Assembly (NCBI GenBank): GCA_034336665.1
Contig: CM067566.1
Coordinates: 26,876,330 to 26,940,329 of the forward strand
Direction of reading: 5' to 3'
DNA length: 64,000 nucleotides
Origin: Luscinia megarhynchos
Lineage: Eukaryota; Chordata; Aves; Passeriformes; Turdidae
The notes under the pieces were generated by a model, which ran no database searches, had not been told where the DNA came from, and worked only from the letters and a program-made list of their open reading frames with translations. Of this stretch, positions 26,966-40,026 are shown one piece after another. A program made the position numbers and the translations under genes. How positions within the stretch are numbered: position 1 is the first letter of the stretch; each line of letters opens with the position of its first letter.

Positions 26966-29900
26966 GGAAGGTGGAATCAATTAGCACGTAGGATGTGTGC
27001 TTAGGGGAATGAGCCTGGCTGGGGACACCCCACAAGAGGCATCAGCCGGGCTGTTTGCTCACATGGAGCCTGTTAGTTACACAAACACGAGGAAAGAAGA
27101 TAGTGTTACAGGTGAAATCCCGCAGTTCTCCTAATGAAAGTGAATTTGTTTCTCTTCCTGTTTTTCTGACTTATCCTTACTGTTTGACCATTATTAGAGT
27201 GTGGCTTGTATGCTTGGTTGAATGACGGTTTTCTTCCTCCCATTCAACATTTTCTATCTCTCTCACCTCAAAGAAATTGCAAAAGAAGCACCTAGACTTT
27301 TCTTGGGAGCAGCACCAGATCCAGAAGGCTGTTTCAAAATACAGCTGGGAAAAATAAACCCTGAAAAACAGACCAAAAGTGGCAATTTTAGGAAAAAAAA
27401 GGTATGCTTTTTCAATTTTCACATTTCAATGATCTCTGACCTTCCCATTTACATTTATCTTCTTCAGCTGAAGAAGGAAGCAGTGCAACCAGCATGAAAA
27501 AGTAAAGCCCCAAGAACAGTAACATCTGGGGAGGGATGACTTGCTTTACAAGAAACAGCATAACCTATACATTGATCACTCATCTTATTGCAAAGCTGAG
27601 GGATTAAATTCTCTTTTCTACTACTACTATTTTTCAAAAGATTTGTAAAGTGGAAAAAAAAAAACAAAACATTTTTTTTCCAGGACCAACATACAAATTT
27701 AATTCTTTATGTTAAAATTGATAGTTTTCCAAACAAACCCCACCATTTTAAAACTGGAAAGCAAATTATTATAATGATGATGAACATGATGATGATGATT
27801 ATTATTATTACTATTGATGAAACAGACCAGCAGCATGGGCAATATCAATTCGAAGGGCTGACATCTGCAACAAGAAATAACATTAATTAACAAGTAGTAA
27901 CATTAATAATAGCCATTACTACCAAGCAAATATTACTGTATTCTTCTTACTCTTAGAAGTCTGGGAGCAAGTAGGGTGAAGAATCCTAAAATGCTTCTCT
28001 CACCATAGAAATGCAAAAACTAGTAATTTTCTTGCATCTTTTTATTCTGCAAAACTATGCAAAGCTTGTCATTAAGCTGAAAAATCCAATGGATTTTTTT
28101 TTTGAGTTATCAGCATAAGTGACATTGACCTCAATATCAATTCACATAAGCTTCAATTTTCAGGCAGCAAGAGGGAAGAGTGGGAGTGTCTTGAACAGAA
28201 AGCAAGAATTGAAAAATTCAGTGCAAAATATGAATACAATGAAGAACACATTAAATAGGGAGTTATAACACAAGCTTTTTTCATTCCTTCAGCTCTGTAA
28301 CACACAGATACACTGAGACTTGGGCAAAATCAAACTGAAAATGGGTGGCATAAGATGCACTCTCTTTTGTACAGAGTAAATTTATAAAACATTTTGGCTC
28401 TTGAAGAAACAGGATGGGTTAAAATTAGAAATTAGCTTTTTAAAAATAGGAGTTACCTGTAAGGATTGGGCTTGAGCTGTGTGGTTACAGAGTCAGACTA
28501 AGAGCCAAAAAGAAGCAGAAAGAGCTGAAATATTTTTATTCTGATTTGTTTGGGACAGTAGTGATGAGCTGCTTATGGTTAAATGGTAATTTTAAAAAAG
28601 TGATAGAAAGGAAGGACAGACTGAAAACACAACACAGAGTCAGGAGAGGTATCATTAATTATATATCATATTCTTCACTGCAACTATGAGCATCTTCTGC
28701 CATTCTGAAAGCTCTTGTTGCTCTGCAGGATATGGACCTGAAAGAAAGGTCCATGGTAATTGGACTTTTTATTTACTTTGCTGTAAAAAAATTTCAATTA
28801 ATTACTTTATTATAAACATATTTGCTTTTTTTTTTCCTCATATTTGCAGATCACAGCTTTTGAAAAGTTTGGAAGAAAGACTTCCCTCCCAGAGTGCTGA
28901 ATTTGTATTGTCCATTTGATGAAAATATGAAGTCATGTTCTTCATATGACAATGCAGGAGGAAAAAAAAAAGGAAATGAAAAAAATATTATCAACTCAGC
29001 ACCATAATTTCAGAACATTTTGGCATATTTTATTGTTTCCTCTTTACCACCCCCTCCTTCTTATCTCATGTACAAGCCCATCTACAGTAATGTTTTAAAT
29101 GAAAAGCCTTTTACTGAGCCAACTACACCTTTCTCTAGGGAGTTCCCAGTGAAATTCCTGATAACACCAAACAATGGAACTTTTTTCCAAGAGTTACAAA
29201 ACGCAATGAAAATGACATAAATTATAATTTAGAAATTTCATCCCTTTGAATACATTTTTCCTTCATTGTTCAGAGCATTTTTTCTAGAAAAACAAGCCAT
29301 GATAAATCTTTCCAGACAGTAACTTAATGAAGCCAGAATATTAGCAGCAAGAGTGGCTCCCTCAATTTTTACCATTCTGTATTTCTATTTTAGAATGTTT
29401 TTTATAAAACAAGCAGTTAGAGAGCTGGAGAACTCAGGAGCCAAAGATTTCCAAATATTTACAGCAACCAATTAAAACCATAGCAGAGGGGGCACAGCTT
29501 AGTATTGCAGGCTTGCATATCTATTGCATTTAGATAGATTTGGATTTATGCATACATGGAAATGTATGTCAATAACAAATTGACCTCCAAAAAGAGAAAT
29601 CCTGAGCCTCATTCATGCAGCTACCTCAATGTGTTGAACAAACACGTGCTACATTGAGGTATATAAGTACATAGGAGTTGGAGAAGTGTAGGTGCTCGAG
29701 CCTGTTTCTAGTGTTCCCTCAAAGCCATGCTGTCAGGGATGAGAATGGAAGTCCAGGAGAAAGGGGTCACCTACACAGATCAAAGGGACTCTGTGTGGAA
29801 CAGCCTCACCTGGTGGGAAAGACAGAGTCCTTTCATGTTTTAGCTAATTAGCCAGTTCAGGTGCCTAATTTACCTACCTGCTGGTAGAGTTAAGTTCTCC

Positions 29901-32229
29901 AAATGTGGACAGTTACTTCAATTGTACATAAGAAGAAGAGGGTGAGTTACCCTCTGGAAGAAAGCTCTTAAATACTACTAAGCTGTCTCTGACAATCCAC
30001 AGTGGCAGATCCCACCCAGCAAACTGGACTTTTCACCCCATGGGGAGAGCATGCCTGCCCAAAGGGTGATCTGCTCGGCCAGGTTTGGTGTTTGTGCCTC
30101 TCCTGGGTGCCCCAAAGAGGGGAAGGATGCCCCAGGGGATACCCCTGCCTGGAGCAAGGACATCCAGCCTTGAAGGGCTGCTGCAGGCTGCTTTTGCCAC
30201 GGCTGCTCAGTGAGTGGGTGGATGGAAGTTTATCCAGTTGAGTAGGGTGCTCCTTCAGACTGGGACTCTGTTTTGGGGGGGATTACTAGCAATCTGATTA
30301 TTGCCTAAAAGTGTGGGTGTGAGTTGCTAATGCTATGCTCATAATTCTGGCATCAGTAGAGTGATTAGCCAGTCCAAGAAAGTAGGATCAGTGTGGGGTT
30401 TAGGCAGACTAATTCCTATCCTGGGTTTTATGCTACTTCAATTTCTTTAGTCTTCTGCCAGGCCAATACACAGATCTGCAGGAATCCCTCTTCTTTCAGC
30501 TTCACACAGGCTTACAAATGCCAAAATTAACAAATCAAGATTGCATTTAATTCCAGATGAGCACATCTGAATTTCTCCATCTTAAGATAATATTTTACAT
30601 TTTACCCAGAAGAAATGCTTACATACTTAAACAACTAAGCAAAATATTTCAAAAACCAACTTTTAGCTCACATCTCTGCTGCTGAGTCCAAGACTATGTA
30701 TGAGTCTTCTCACTCTTCCCAGTCGGTGTTGTCTGGTGCAAGGGAGAATTAAGGAATTGGGCTCCAGAAGTGTCAGGCAATGAAAGGGAGCAATTGCAGA
30801 CCCCTCGTGGGTGAGACACAGCATCATGGCACTGCCAGGACTGGGGTCTGTCCAGACACTTCCAGCTGTGGAAGCCAGTTTCCAGCTGTGGGAGCTGGTG
30901 GAAGTGCAGAGGTGGAAGCTGGGGCTGGGGCTGGTGATCCCATCAATCCATAGCATGCCCTGTCATTTACAAACTGCAGTCCAGGGGCTTGGCCACAGCT
31001 GCACAGGAGGACTGCAGCAGGGAAGTTTATTGCACATGCAGAGCCTGTGCTCAAGGATAATTTCCTAACCACTGTACCCTCCTTTATTGTTCTCAGTGCT
31101 TCTTCAGCATGCAGATGTTTTATTTGCAGAGGCAGGTGCAGAATGGCAGGGTCTCCCTAGGGGTTACACGGGACAACTGCTGGAGCTCAGACCTGACCTG
31201 CACCAGCTCTAAAATATTTCAGGTGAATCTGAGAAGAAGACTTGGCAATGATTCAAGAGGTTTGAGTTCTGGATTGTGTAGTCTATAAAGCCACTCCTGA
31301 ACATTTTGTTTAAACATCTGTTGCCCACACCAGCCTTCTCTTTCCAACCATTACAAAGCAATAGCAAAGCCTAAACTGCAGAATTTCTTAAAAATACTTC
31401 TCTTGTGTAGGAGACTGTGACAAATACTAGGCAAATCACCAAGAGATGGAGACCTAAATCCTTAAGACCTTATACATATGGATTAAAAAGAATGGTTTGA
31501 ATGTCAAAATAAATAAAAATAAAGCTGATTTTACACTACAGGATTATGCTTGGGAGGGAAGGCTTTCCTCCTGTCTTACACAACCAAACTTCAAAAGAAA
31601 ACTCCCTGCTAAACACTACTGGGTTTCTGCAGTCATGTGGATGACTTGGTTGGGGAGGACAAAGCTTTTTTTTTGTTTGAGGGAAAAGCTCCATTTGGAA
31701 GGTTTGGAAGCAATTTCTGCTCTCAGTTTGCAAAGTGCAAATCAGGACAGTTTGTAACAACACAGAGCTATTGAGATGCAGGGAACTATTTACATAAGTA
31801 AGGTAAGCAGGATTTGACCCAGCTCCATGAGCTCTGCAGATAGCATTGTCCTGTCAATTTTCACTCCCTACAGCAATGAAGCCAGATAAATGGCTTCCTG
31901 CCATATGGCATCACCTTTTTACAAGAGATCATGAGGGCATTGCCACCAGACAGATGCTTTGGAAGGAAAATCCCACTTTGATGCACACAACAATTTCCAG
32001 AATGTTTTCCAGATCTGACATGTACGATGAGTTCTCTGCTGAAATATATAAAGATGTCCTGGGTAATGGTACCAGGAAAAATGAGACTTGTGTGTGCTAC
32101 CTATGAAGTTTGGTATCTTCAACCCTCACCACCTGGCAGGTTGGAGATCTGCCTGTGAATTTATGTGATCACTCAGGGTCACTATTGCCTATTTTTGTTA
32201 GGCATGATTCTGTATGATCCCCCCATGGG
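26966..32229. other. Intergenic, no gene recognised
   Basis: Mostly A+T-rich DNA with an ATT/GAT microsatellite at 27765-27820 and locally repetitive purine-rich words around 30840-30940. The remaining open frames are short and unrecognised. Confidence 0.6.
27765..27820. repeat. Imperfect trinucleotide microsatellite (GAT/ATT)
   Basis: Runs of ATT, GAT and ATG triplets with interruptions (for example GATGATGATGATTATTATTA) are directly visible. On the minus strand it would encode Asn/His runs, but there is no gene context. Confidence 0.85.
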
Positions 32230-32300
32230 CCATTCATGTAAGAGTTGGACCCCATGACCCTTGTGGTCCCTTCCAACTCAGAATACTCTGTGATTCTATA
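32230..32300 (+). mobile_element. CR1 LINE 3' end
   Basis: The segment carries the characteristic CR1 terminus: GAGTTGGACCCCATGACCCT, then GGTCCCTTCCAACTCAGAAT, ending in TCTGTGATTCTATA, which is the ATTCTRTG-type terminal repeat. Only the last 70 bp or so are clear, so this is a strongly 5'-truncated copy. Confidence 0.85.
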
Positions 32301-35300
32301 TTTTGATCCATTTCTGATGCCTTCAGGGAAAGCAGATATCAGCCTGAGTTTTGAACACAGCCTGTCAACAGAAAGCTTAGACTGTCACATGAATGAAGTT
32401 TAATAGAAAAGTTTAGCCTGTTAGTTAGAGATCTTCCTCAGTATTTCCAGGCTGTGCTTTATCCATAGATGCTGCCTCTCATCCTCTACCACGGTCAGCT
32501 ACAGATTAGCTAGTTGTGATGTATCTCATGATTGTGTTACATCAAGGAAAATTAGAGAAAATATATTATGCTATTCAAATTCTGACTTCAGAACAGAGCA
32601 AATCTCTCAGGAAAGCACTCCTCCCCTTTTATTTATGATATAAAACTCCAGAGTCCCACACCTCAGCAAGGAATTCCTTTATGCTCTCACTCTATGTAAA
32701 ACTTAGCCTGCCAAGAAGCAGCTGATAAACTCAAATCTCTTCTCACAGCATGAGTTTCTTAATGCCTTTGCCTCATTTGTTCATCAGCACTTTATGAGAA
32801 AATAAACAAAAACACTGTCTGTTTGCCCATTGTCATCAAGGGCATCTGAACACTTCCTGCCGGGAGAGGTGGTTGTACCACCCTTGGAGCAGAGGGGATC
32901 ACATCTTTCTTCTGCCTCTGCATTTACAATGGCCCATCTACAAAGCTGGAATCCCAGGGAGCTTAATCAAAAGCCTGAAGACACCACAGGGTACATGTTA
33001 TTGTCTAATAAGAGCAAGCAGTGCACACTGTTAGCACCAGCATCAGGCTAGTGTCAGCATCTCTGCACACTTGGATATCCCTTGGAGGAATCCTACTGCT
33101 CTTATGGAGCAGAAATTGTTACACATATAAAAAGCACACCATGGCAGTCATACAATGATTGTTTATAAGGTAAAAAATCAAAATAGATCCTTGGTGTTCC
33201 TGTTTAGAAACAGTTTTCTTTCCCACAACAGTTTGGAAGGGACATTTCTGCTTTTTTTTCAGTTCATCCTATCAGCTACCATTATAAAGCAGTGCAGCAG
33301 TGGCCCAAAATATCCCAGAATCAAAGGTTTGTGTTAAAACGCACAGATGTCATCACAAGTTCATTGGCCAGTACATTCATGTTTTTTAAAGGGCAGTTCT
33401 GTGAGAAGTCCAGTGTAGTTCTTAGCATCCATCCCTCAAGTCAGGCAGCAGTAAATGTTCAATTTCTAAATAATTTTTCTCCAAGAGAATTTTTTTTTCT
33501 TGTCAGCTTTTTGCAACCATTTCCCACAAATCCATTTCTCCCCCTCCCTTCTAACAGTATTTTTCTTCCTTGTTTTTAGCTTAGCTGGATAGACATGATT
33601 ATTTGACCCCACTTCTCACCCCCACGTGCTGCTGCCAGAGAGGTGAGGGGCAGCAGATGTGCAGTTGGCAGAGTTATTCATGCAGGCTTTGCTCATCCAG
33701 CATCTCTCTGAAGAGGGGGAGGAACCTGGTTTGTATGAAAGACAACATTTGCCTCCAACCTTCGTGTGAGGTGCAGCATGGAAAAGGTGCTGGGCAGGGG
33801 ATTCACAGTCTGCAGGGAGGCTCCTGTGCCCAGAGACAGAGACAAAACAAGGGCCTGCTTCTACCCTGCTCACTGTACCCTGAAAGTGAGAGAGAGCCTG
33901 TGCATGTGCTATAATGAGGAAGGAATACTCTGTTAAGTCCTAATTATACCATTCTTAGGCAATTTTTGAAGGGTTTTGCAGTCTGCTTCAGTGGGGAACT
34001 GGGACTCCTAGACAGATTTCAAATGTCCCTCTTTTGAAGTTTTTATAATCTGCTAGCAAGTGTTTTTCACATGGAATTTTTGCATTTTAACATGACAATA
34101 TTGCATAAATATACCCACAGACATACATACACACAAAGAAACAGATATATAAAAAAAGTAAAACGAAATAGAACACTAAGAAAAGTAACCAAAGCCAGGA
34201 ATATCTCTGCAATTCTCACTGATTTGGTTTCTTGTAGTGCCAGAGATCATTTTAAAAGTCAAATTCTCATCAGATATTGGGGAGGGAGGGAGGAAGGGGA
34301 AGGAAATTCATGACAGATTGTGCTGTGAATTCCTTAGCCTGGAGTTTTGTTTGTGATTTATCATTGCTAAGCCTTATCAAGCACTGATTGAGTCTTTCCT
34401 CTCTCAGCCCTTGAGGGTGCAGTCTGTGGTCTCCTGTGGCTCCCTCCCAGATGACCAGCTTCTCTAAATGCTAATCAGATGATACGGACCCTTCTGTGAT
34501 CTTGTGAAGGGCTCTATCAGCAGTTTGGTAGAAACACCGTCATGTAAAAATGATACTCTCTTGTCATCTCTGAGAGGTGTCTGCCAGGAAGCAGAAGCAC
34601 AACATCAAATGGTTTGTGTATTGTCAGCTCCTGCAGTTTGCCCTCTGATGTGTGGAATTGTGGACAAATACTTACCTGACATGGCTTCTTACAGAACTTG
34701 GGCTTTTGTGAAGAAAATAGATGTTTTGTAACTCATTCATTTTGTTTCTTTATTTGCTAAGCTGCATTAAAATCAAACAGAAAACTACACTGTTCCAGAT
34801 AGAAGAAACTTGGGGCCAAGGTCCTAGCAATTTTAGTTATTTCTCATGGAATATATCATGAACAGCTACAGGCAACAAGGCCAGCAATCTCCTAACACAT
34901 AAGCAAACAATAAGTAGTATCTCCTAACATAAGTAAGAAGGCAACTATGCCACCAAACCACTATTCCTTGGTGCTGCCATGCTAAGGGCAGAGGAGGAAT
35001 TCTGCTTTTCCTCTTTGAGGGATCTGGCACGTACACAACGTGTATGTGATCCTTCCATTGCCAGCTGCTGGCTGAGTGGTCCTTGAATCAGAGGGGGAAA
35101 GAGCTGCCCCAGGAGCTCTGTGTCTGCCCAGCACCTCCCTTTGGTACATCCACCAAGGGACACCTCTGTGGTGTGTTATGGACACATTGTCCAGGCACTG
35201 TCTGGGGTGCAGGCTCTCCAAGGACTTCTACAGAGCTTGTGGGGTACTCCTCAGGTGCTTCTTTAAGCTCACAGGGTTGCAGGTCCAGGTCATGGGCAAA

Positions 35301-38300
35301 GTGCCCACCCAACCATATCAATGTAGCCCCATTTAACCAATAACCAAAATTTAATATAATATATACACTAATAAAAATGCTGGGTGCTGCCTACCCTTCC
35401 CATTTCAGATGCCTTTCCCTATTCCACCAGGTGTCCAACCTAAGCAGAAAGGACAATGGTCTACTCCTCTCCTACCTCAGAGGAATGTCTGGATTGCCCT
35501 CTGTGGACAATTGGGTTCCTGGGATAGTCCAGGGAGAGAGGAAGGCACCTTTTCAGGACTGGATTTCCCTCCAGGAACATTCAGAGGTACCCACACAGAA
35601 TTTGCCTAAGGAGCTACAAGGGAAATCCCCTCCAGCTGTGCAACATTATTCCACTATCCAAATACAAAAACCATGCAAAATTCAATTAATTCCTTTTATC
35701 TAGTACCATTCAGGTTAAAGCTAACTCAGCTTCTGTCATTGAATATGCCTAAAAGTTTCAGCCTGGGATCAGTCCACAATCATTTAGTGGTATCAGTTTG
35801 CTCAAGAAGCAAATAAAAACTACCCCACCCTACACCCAAAAGTACCACGGCAGCCTCTACGGAAAAAGCCAAAAAGACAACCACCTGAGGCACAATATGT
35901 TAGAAATCCTCTTCAACCAAGCCTACTGAATTTAAGCAATTCATAGAGATACTATGGCTAATAAAATGTTTCTTGGGAACACAGTGGCATCCCCAAACCA
36001 AAGGCCATGAGGAACTCATTCCCCAGCCCAAGAATTGCTTATGTGACAATTTTGGGAGCAGATCTGCTACCTGGCTCTCACACACCACCCACCCACAGAC
36101 CCTGCACAGATCCACAGGTCATTTCTTCTCTTGCAGCTCTCTGCCCCTGCAGCTACAGTCTCCAGGTGAGAAAAACCAGTGGGGTTTCAGGGGCAGCACC
36201 ATGCCCCCAAGCTACCCACAACCACCACACATTATTGGAGTGGGGGGGTTAAACTCACTCCAGGGCTCTTTGGCTCAATTAGTGGCAAAGCAGTTTCAGA
36301 TATTAATTACTGCTGGCACTGCAGGGCCAAGTTCAGTTCCCCAAGCTTTATCCAGAAGTGTAGGAGACTATGGAGATACAACCTGATATGTTTATCTTTG
36401 TGAAGCACGCTCTCTGCCTCAGTCGTGTGCCAGATGTAGCCACAGCTGCAGGAAGTTGTTTATCTGCCCTCCTGACCTTGCAGAAGTGTCGGGTGATGGT
36501 AAAACCATGTTTTTATTGAGCATCTCTTCTCTTCAACTGGAAATTCTTCACCATCAGTTAAAATGTTTTTTAAATTCTATAAGGAAGCCAAGCACTGATA
36601 CTGCAGAGCTCTGTAATCCAAATATATCCTTTACTGTGTGCTCGCTAAGAGTTTATTTTGGTGAGCTAACTTGAATATGTTCACCTTAGGAAAAAAAAAT
36701 TGCCATGTTTGAACACCTGTGGTCGCTACTGTTATTAGCACCCTTTCTAAATCTCATAAATCTGTATATTTATTGCTCTTTACATATCCACATTTTCTAG
36801 AAACTTCATCTATCCCATTGTTGTACTGTGACATTATTTTGGAGCATAAGGAAGATCCTACGAGCCTTTGGCTGCATTGTCCAGGGCTACTGGGGCACAC
36901 AGGCACTTGGTACCCCTAGGAATTCACTTAGAGTTGGAAACCAAATCATACTAGGTCCCTCTGAAAATTTTATTCTTTACAGTTCTCCAAAGGAGAAAAA
37001 GGATACCTCGTGTCAGATAATTCTGTCAAAATAAATTTACAGCTGCAAACGACAGAGCAAGAGCATTTGTCTGTAGAGCTAGATACTAATATACATTGAT
37101 TGATCAACACCATGGTGTAAGTGATAGTCCTGAGCATGGGAGAAAAAGGATTAAGCAAAATACAAATGGTATGTATCCATCAACCTTATCACTCAGGAGA
37201 AAAAATAACAGTGTCATTAGCTAAGTTTCCAAAATAGCCCAGTTTCCTGCTTGAAAGTCAATCCTTCAGAAACAGGTTAAGCCTTCATTTTGTTATGACA
37301 TGCTGGTAAAGTCACAAGGGTGCCTTTGGTCTTTTTCTGTCAACATTAACGAGCTAAATGAAAATAATTGTTGCAATGGAAAATACTGACTTGGCGCATA
37401 ATACATTATAATTATCAATATTTCTTTTTAGTTCAACAGAAAGATCTTGTTTACCAAAAAAAGTGAGTAAAAGAATTTGGTAATGCTTTGTTTTCATTTC
37501 TCCCTCTACCTTTAATCCCTTCATTTGAGTCGAATTAATATAGTAATTTTAGTAATTCTTTACCTTTTTCATTTTCAGAATAAGCAATGCAATTGATAGT
37601 AACATAGTCACTTGAATATTAAATCTCCCACATAACATTAAAATCAAGGCACATTCATTATGCCTGCTGGTGCTGTATTCAATTAGCTGCTTCTGCCTCC
37701 ACTGGTAACTTCCAGACATTCACAGTAGCTATGTTTAGACACATTTACTATGTGCTCATGACAAAACCAGAGCCAAGGATGCTTTAAAGCTTGGAGTAGA
37801 TCCCCATAAAGACGAGGCTGCTCTTGAAGGTTTGCATTGACTGGAGGTCAAATTTGAGAATTACATAATTCTTTGCTGCAATCTCATTTGTTAGGGCCCA
37901 GAGATAATCTGTTTACATTTGGATAGAGACCTGATTTTTTTTTTAAAGTTAATTTAGTGTTCTTGAAAGATCTGGGAGCAAATATCTTATTTAGCCATAG
38001 GGGAATGACAACTCGGCTAGGAGTAGCATAAATTCCCCACCTGTTCCTGATGAGGTGCCTCATTTCTTTTTCTGATAAACATCCTGTTGGGGATGACTGG
38101 GTAGGTCTGTCTCTGCAGTCATTTTGGCCCTGGAACACTTAGTCCTTGGTAAATCTGCCTGCTAAGAACAGCCATGGTGGCAGTAGCATGGTGTGGCTAC
38201 TGGTAGTTATAAGAATCATTAGTTCCTTTCACATGGGACCCAGTAATCATTAAAGGCCAGTAACTCTGACTGGTGACATGAGGACAGACTAAACCACAAG

Positions 38301-38887
38301 TAAGTTCCTCATCCCAGATCATCAAGCTTCACAGTGGAAAGTAAATCTTAATTTATTTATCTGGGCAATTAGATGCTGAAATATATAAACTTAGAGCAAC
38401 CATTTTTTCATAATGCTAACTTGGCTCTGTGTATTATATTAATCTCTACTTTCTAAAACCCCCTTTTCCAAAGGCAAAGAGATCCACTCTAAGCAAAATA
38501 ACCCTCAAAGTGGACTTAAAACATCATATGGTTATATCTGAACACAGTAGAAACCTGCTGACTTCACAAAGTTATCCTCATGCATTTTCAATGCCATAAG
38601 ATTTTGACATGCAAAATCTTTGAGGTTTCAAACCTCAAAATTTGCAGACCAAATGAACACACTGTCATTCAAACTAAACTGTATTCAGGTACTTATGAAG
38701 TACTGATTGAACTCTGTAGGAGACCAAGATACAATAAGTCCATAGAGTGAGAAATCAAAGCCACACAAATTCAGTTTAGAGATAAAAGTGCAAGCTATTT
38801 GGCTGTAAGGACAACTAATCACTGGAAACATTTACCAAAATTTGTGGGAATTTTCCACCACTGAATATTTGTAAATCAAGAGCAATC

Positions 38888-38918
<31 letters not shown>
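38888..38918. repeat. Pyrimidine-rich (TTTTC)n / T tract
   Basis: TTTTC units run into an uninterrupted T stretch; simple-sequence DNA. Confidence 0.85.
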
Positions 38919-40005
38919 GGCTAAAAGGTGTTCTAGATCAAACTTTCTTGGAAGTCTCATGTCTTTGCTGGGGAGGAAGGCTTACTATATGTCCACAGAG
39001 GCTTTGGAGTTTATGGCACTGTCAAAACTGAAGTCACAAAGACTCATTTTGATAAGAATTATTTAAATTGCCACATATAGGAAAAAATAAAAATAAAAAC
39101 TAAATTAAATATCATGGCAATATATACATTTTCAGAAAACAGCCCATGAGAAATTAATCAAAAAAGTGCTCCTAAATGCACCATTGGGAAATTTTGGACA
39201 GTTCTTGTTTGAAAATACCCCATTAGCTCTGTCTGTGCCTGCTGGTGCTTTTTCTGTAAAATCCTCCAGTTGAGAGCAATACAAACTATGGTGCTGTGAG
39301 AAACTCAGGGCTGCACTCTATAGGCAATTTCAACTCAGGCATAAAACAATAGAGGTGATATTTCATATGTGGCAGCAGTAATGTTCAACAGCTTCCTTAA
39401 ACATAAACATTTTAAAAATTAGTGTTCTGATCTTCTCTGTTATTCTGTTTCATTAAGAGTTCTAAAAGAGTTCTAAAAGCTGAACAAACTCTTTTATGTC
39501 TCCTCCAGAGATTTATCTTTTCATGTCTCTAGTGTCTATATTCCTTTTTCCTTCTGTTCAGACCATAAATCAAGGTTCCAAGTCAGATATTTGTAATAAG
39601 TCTATAAAGAAAACAGAAAGAGGTGTGGTGAGTTTATCAGCCTGAGCCACACATTTAAGTTTCTAGTATACATAAAAATTCCAGACTTAAGTCTCTTGAC
39701 TCTCCCTTCCAAAACATTTCCTGTATAGTTAGGAGAAAAAAAGAGGAAAAAGAGTGAGTGAAAGAGAGAGAGGGAGATTTCTGCAAGGACACAAAAAAAA
39801 GTTATAGTAGCAAATTTTATTATATCCTCAGCAGCAGCATGGCATGTTCAGACTAGCACAAGCGTGGCTGAAGAACTCACCAACCATATTTGATTTCCAA
39901 AGCAGAGAATGGAGGTGAGAAGCAGTGCTCTTACTTCCTGAGATGTAGCCTGCTCTTCATTTCCATCACAAAATGAAGAAAGAATCCTCTTTTTTTGGTT
40001 TGTTG

Positions 40006-40026
40006 TTTTTTTTTTTTTTTTTTTTT
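40006..40026. repeat. 21-T homopolymer
   Basis: Twenty-one consecutive T residues. The sequence immediately to the right (40027-40250) is clearly more GC-rich than that on the left. This would fit an A-tail of an antisense retrocopy, but no parent gene was recognised. Confidence 0.8.
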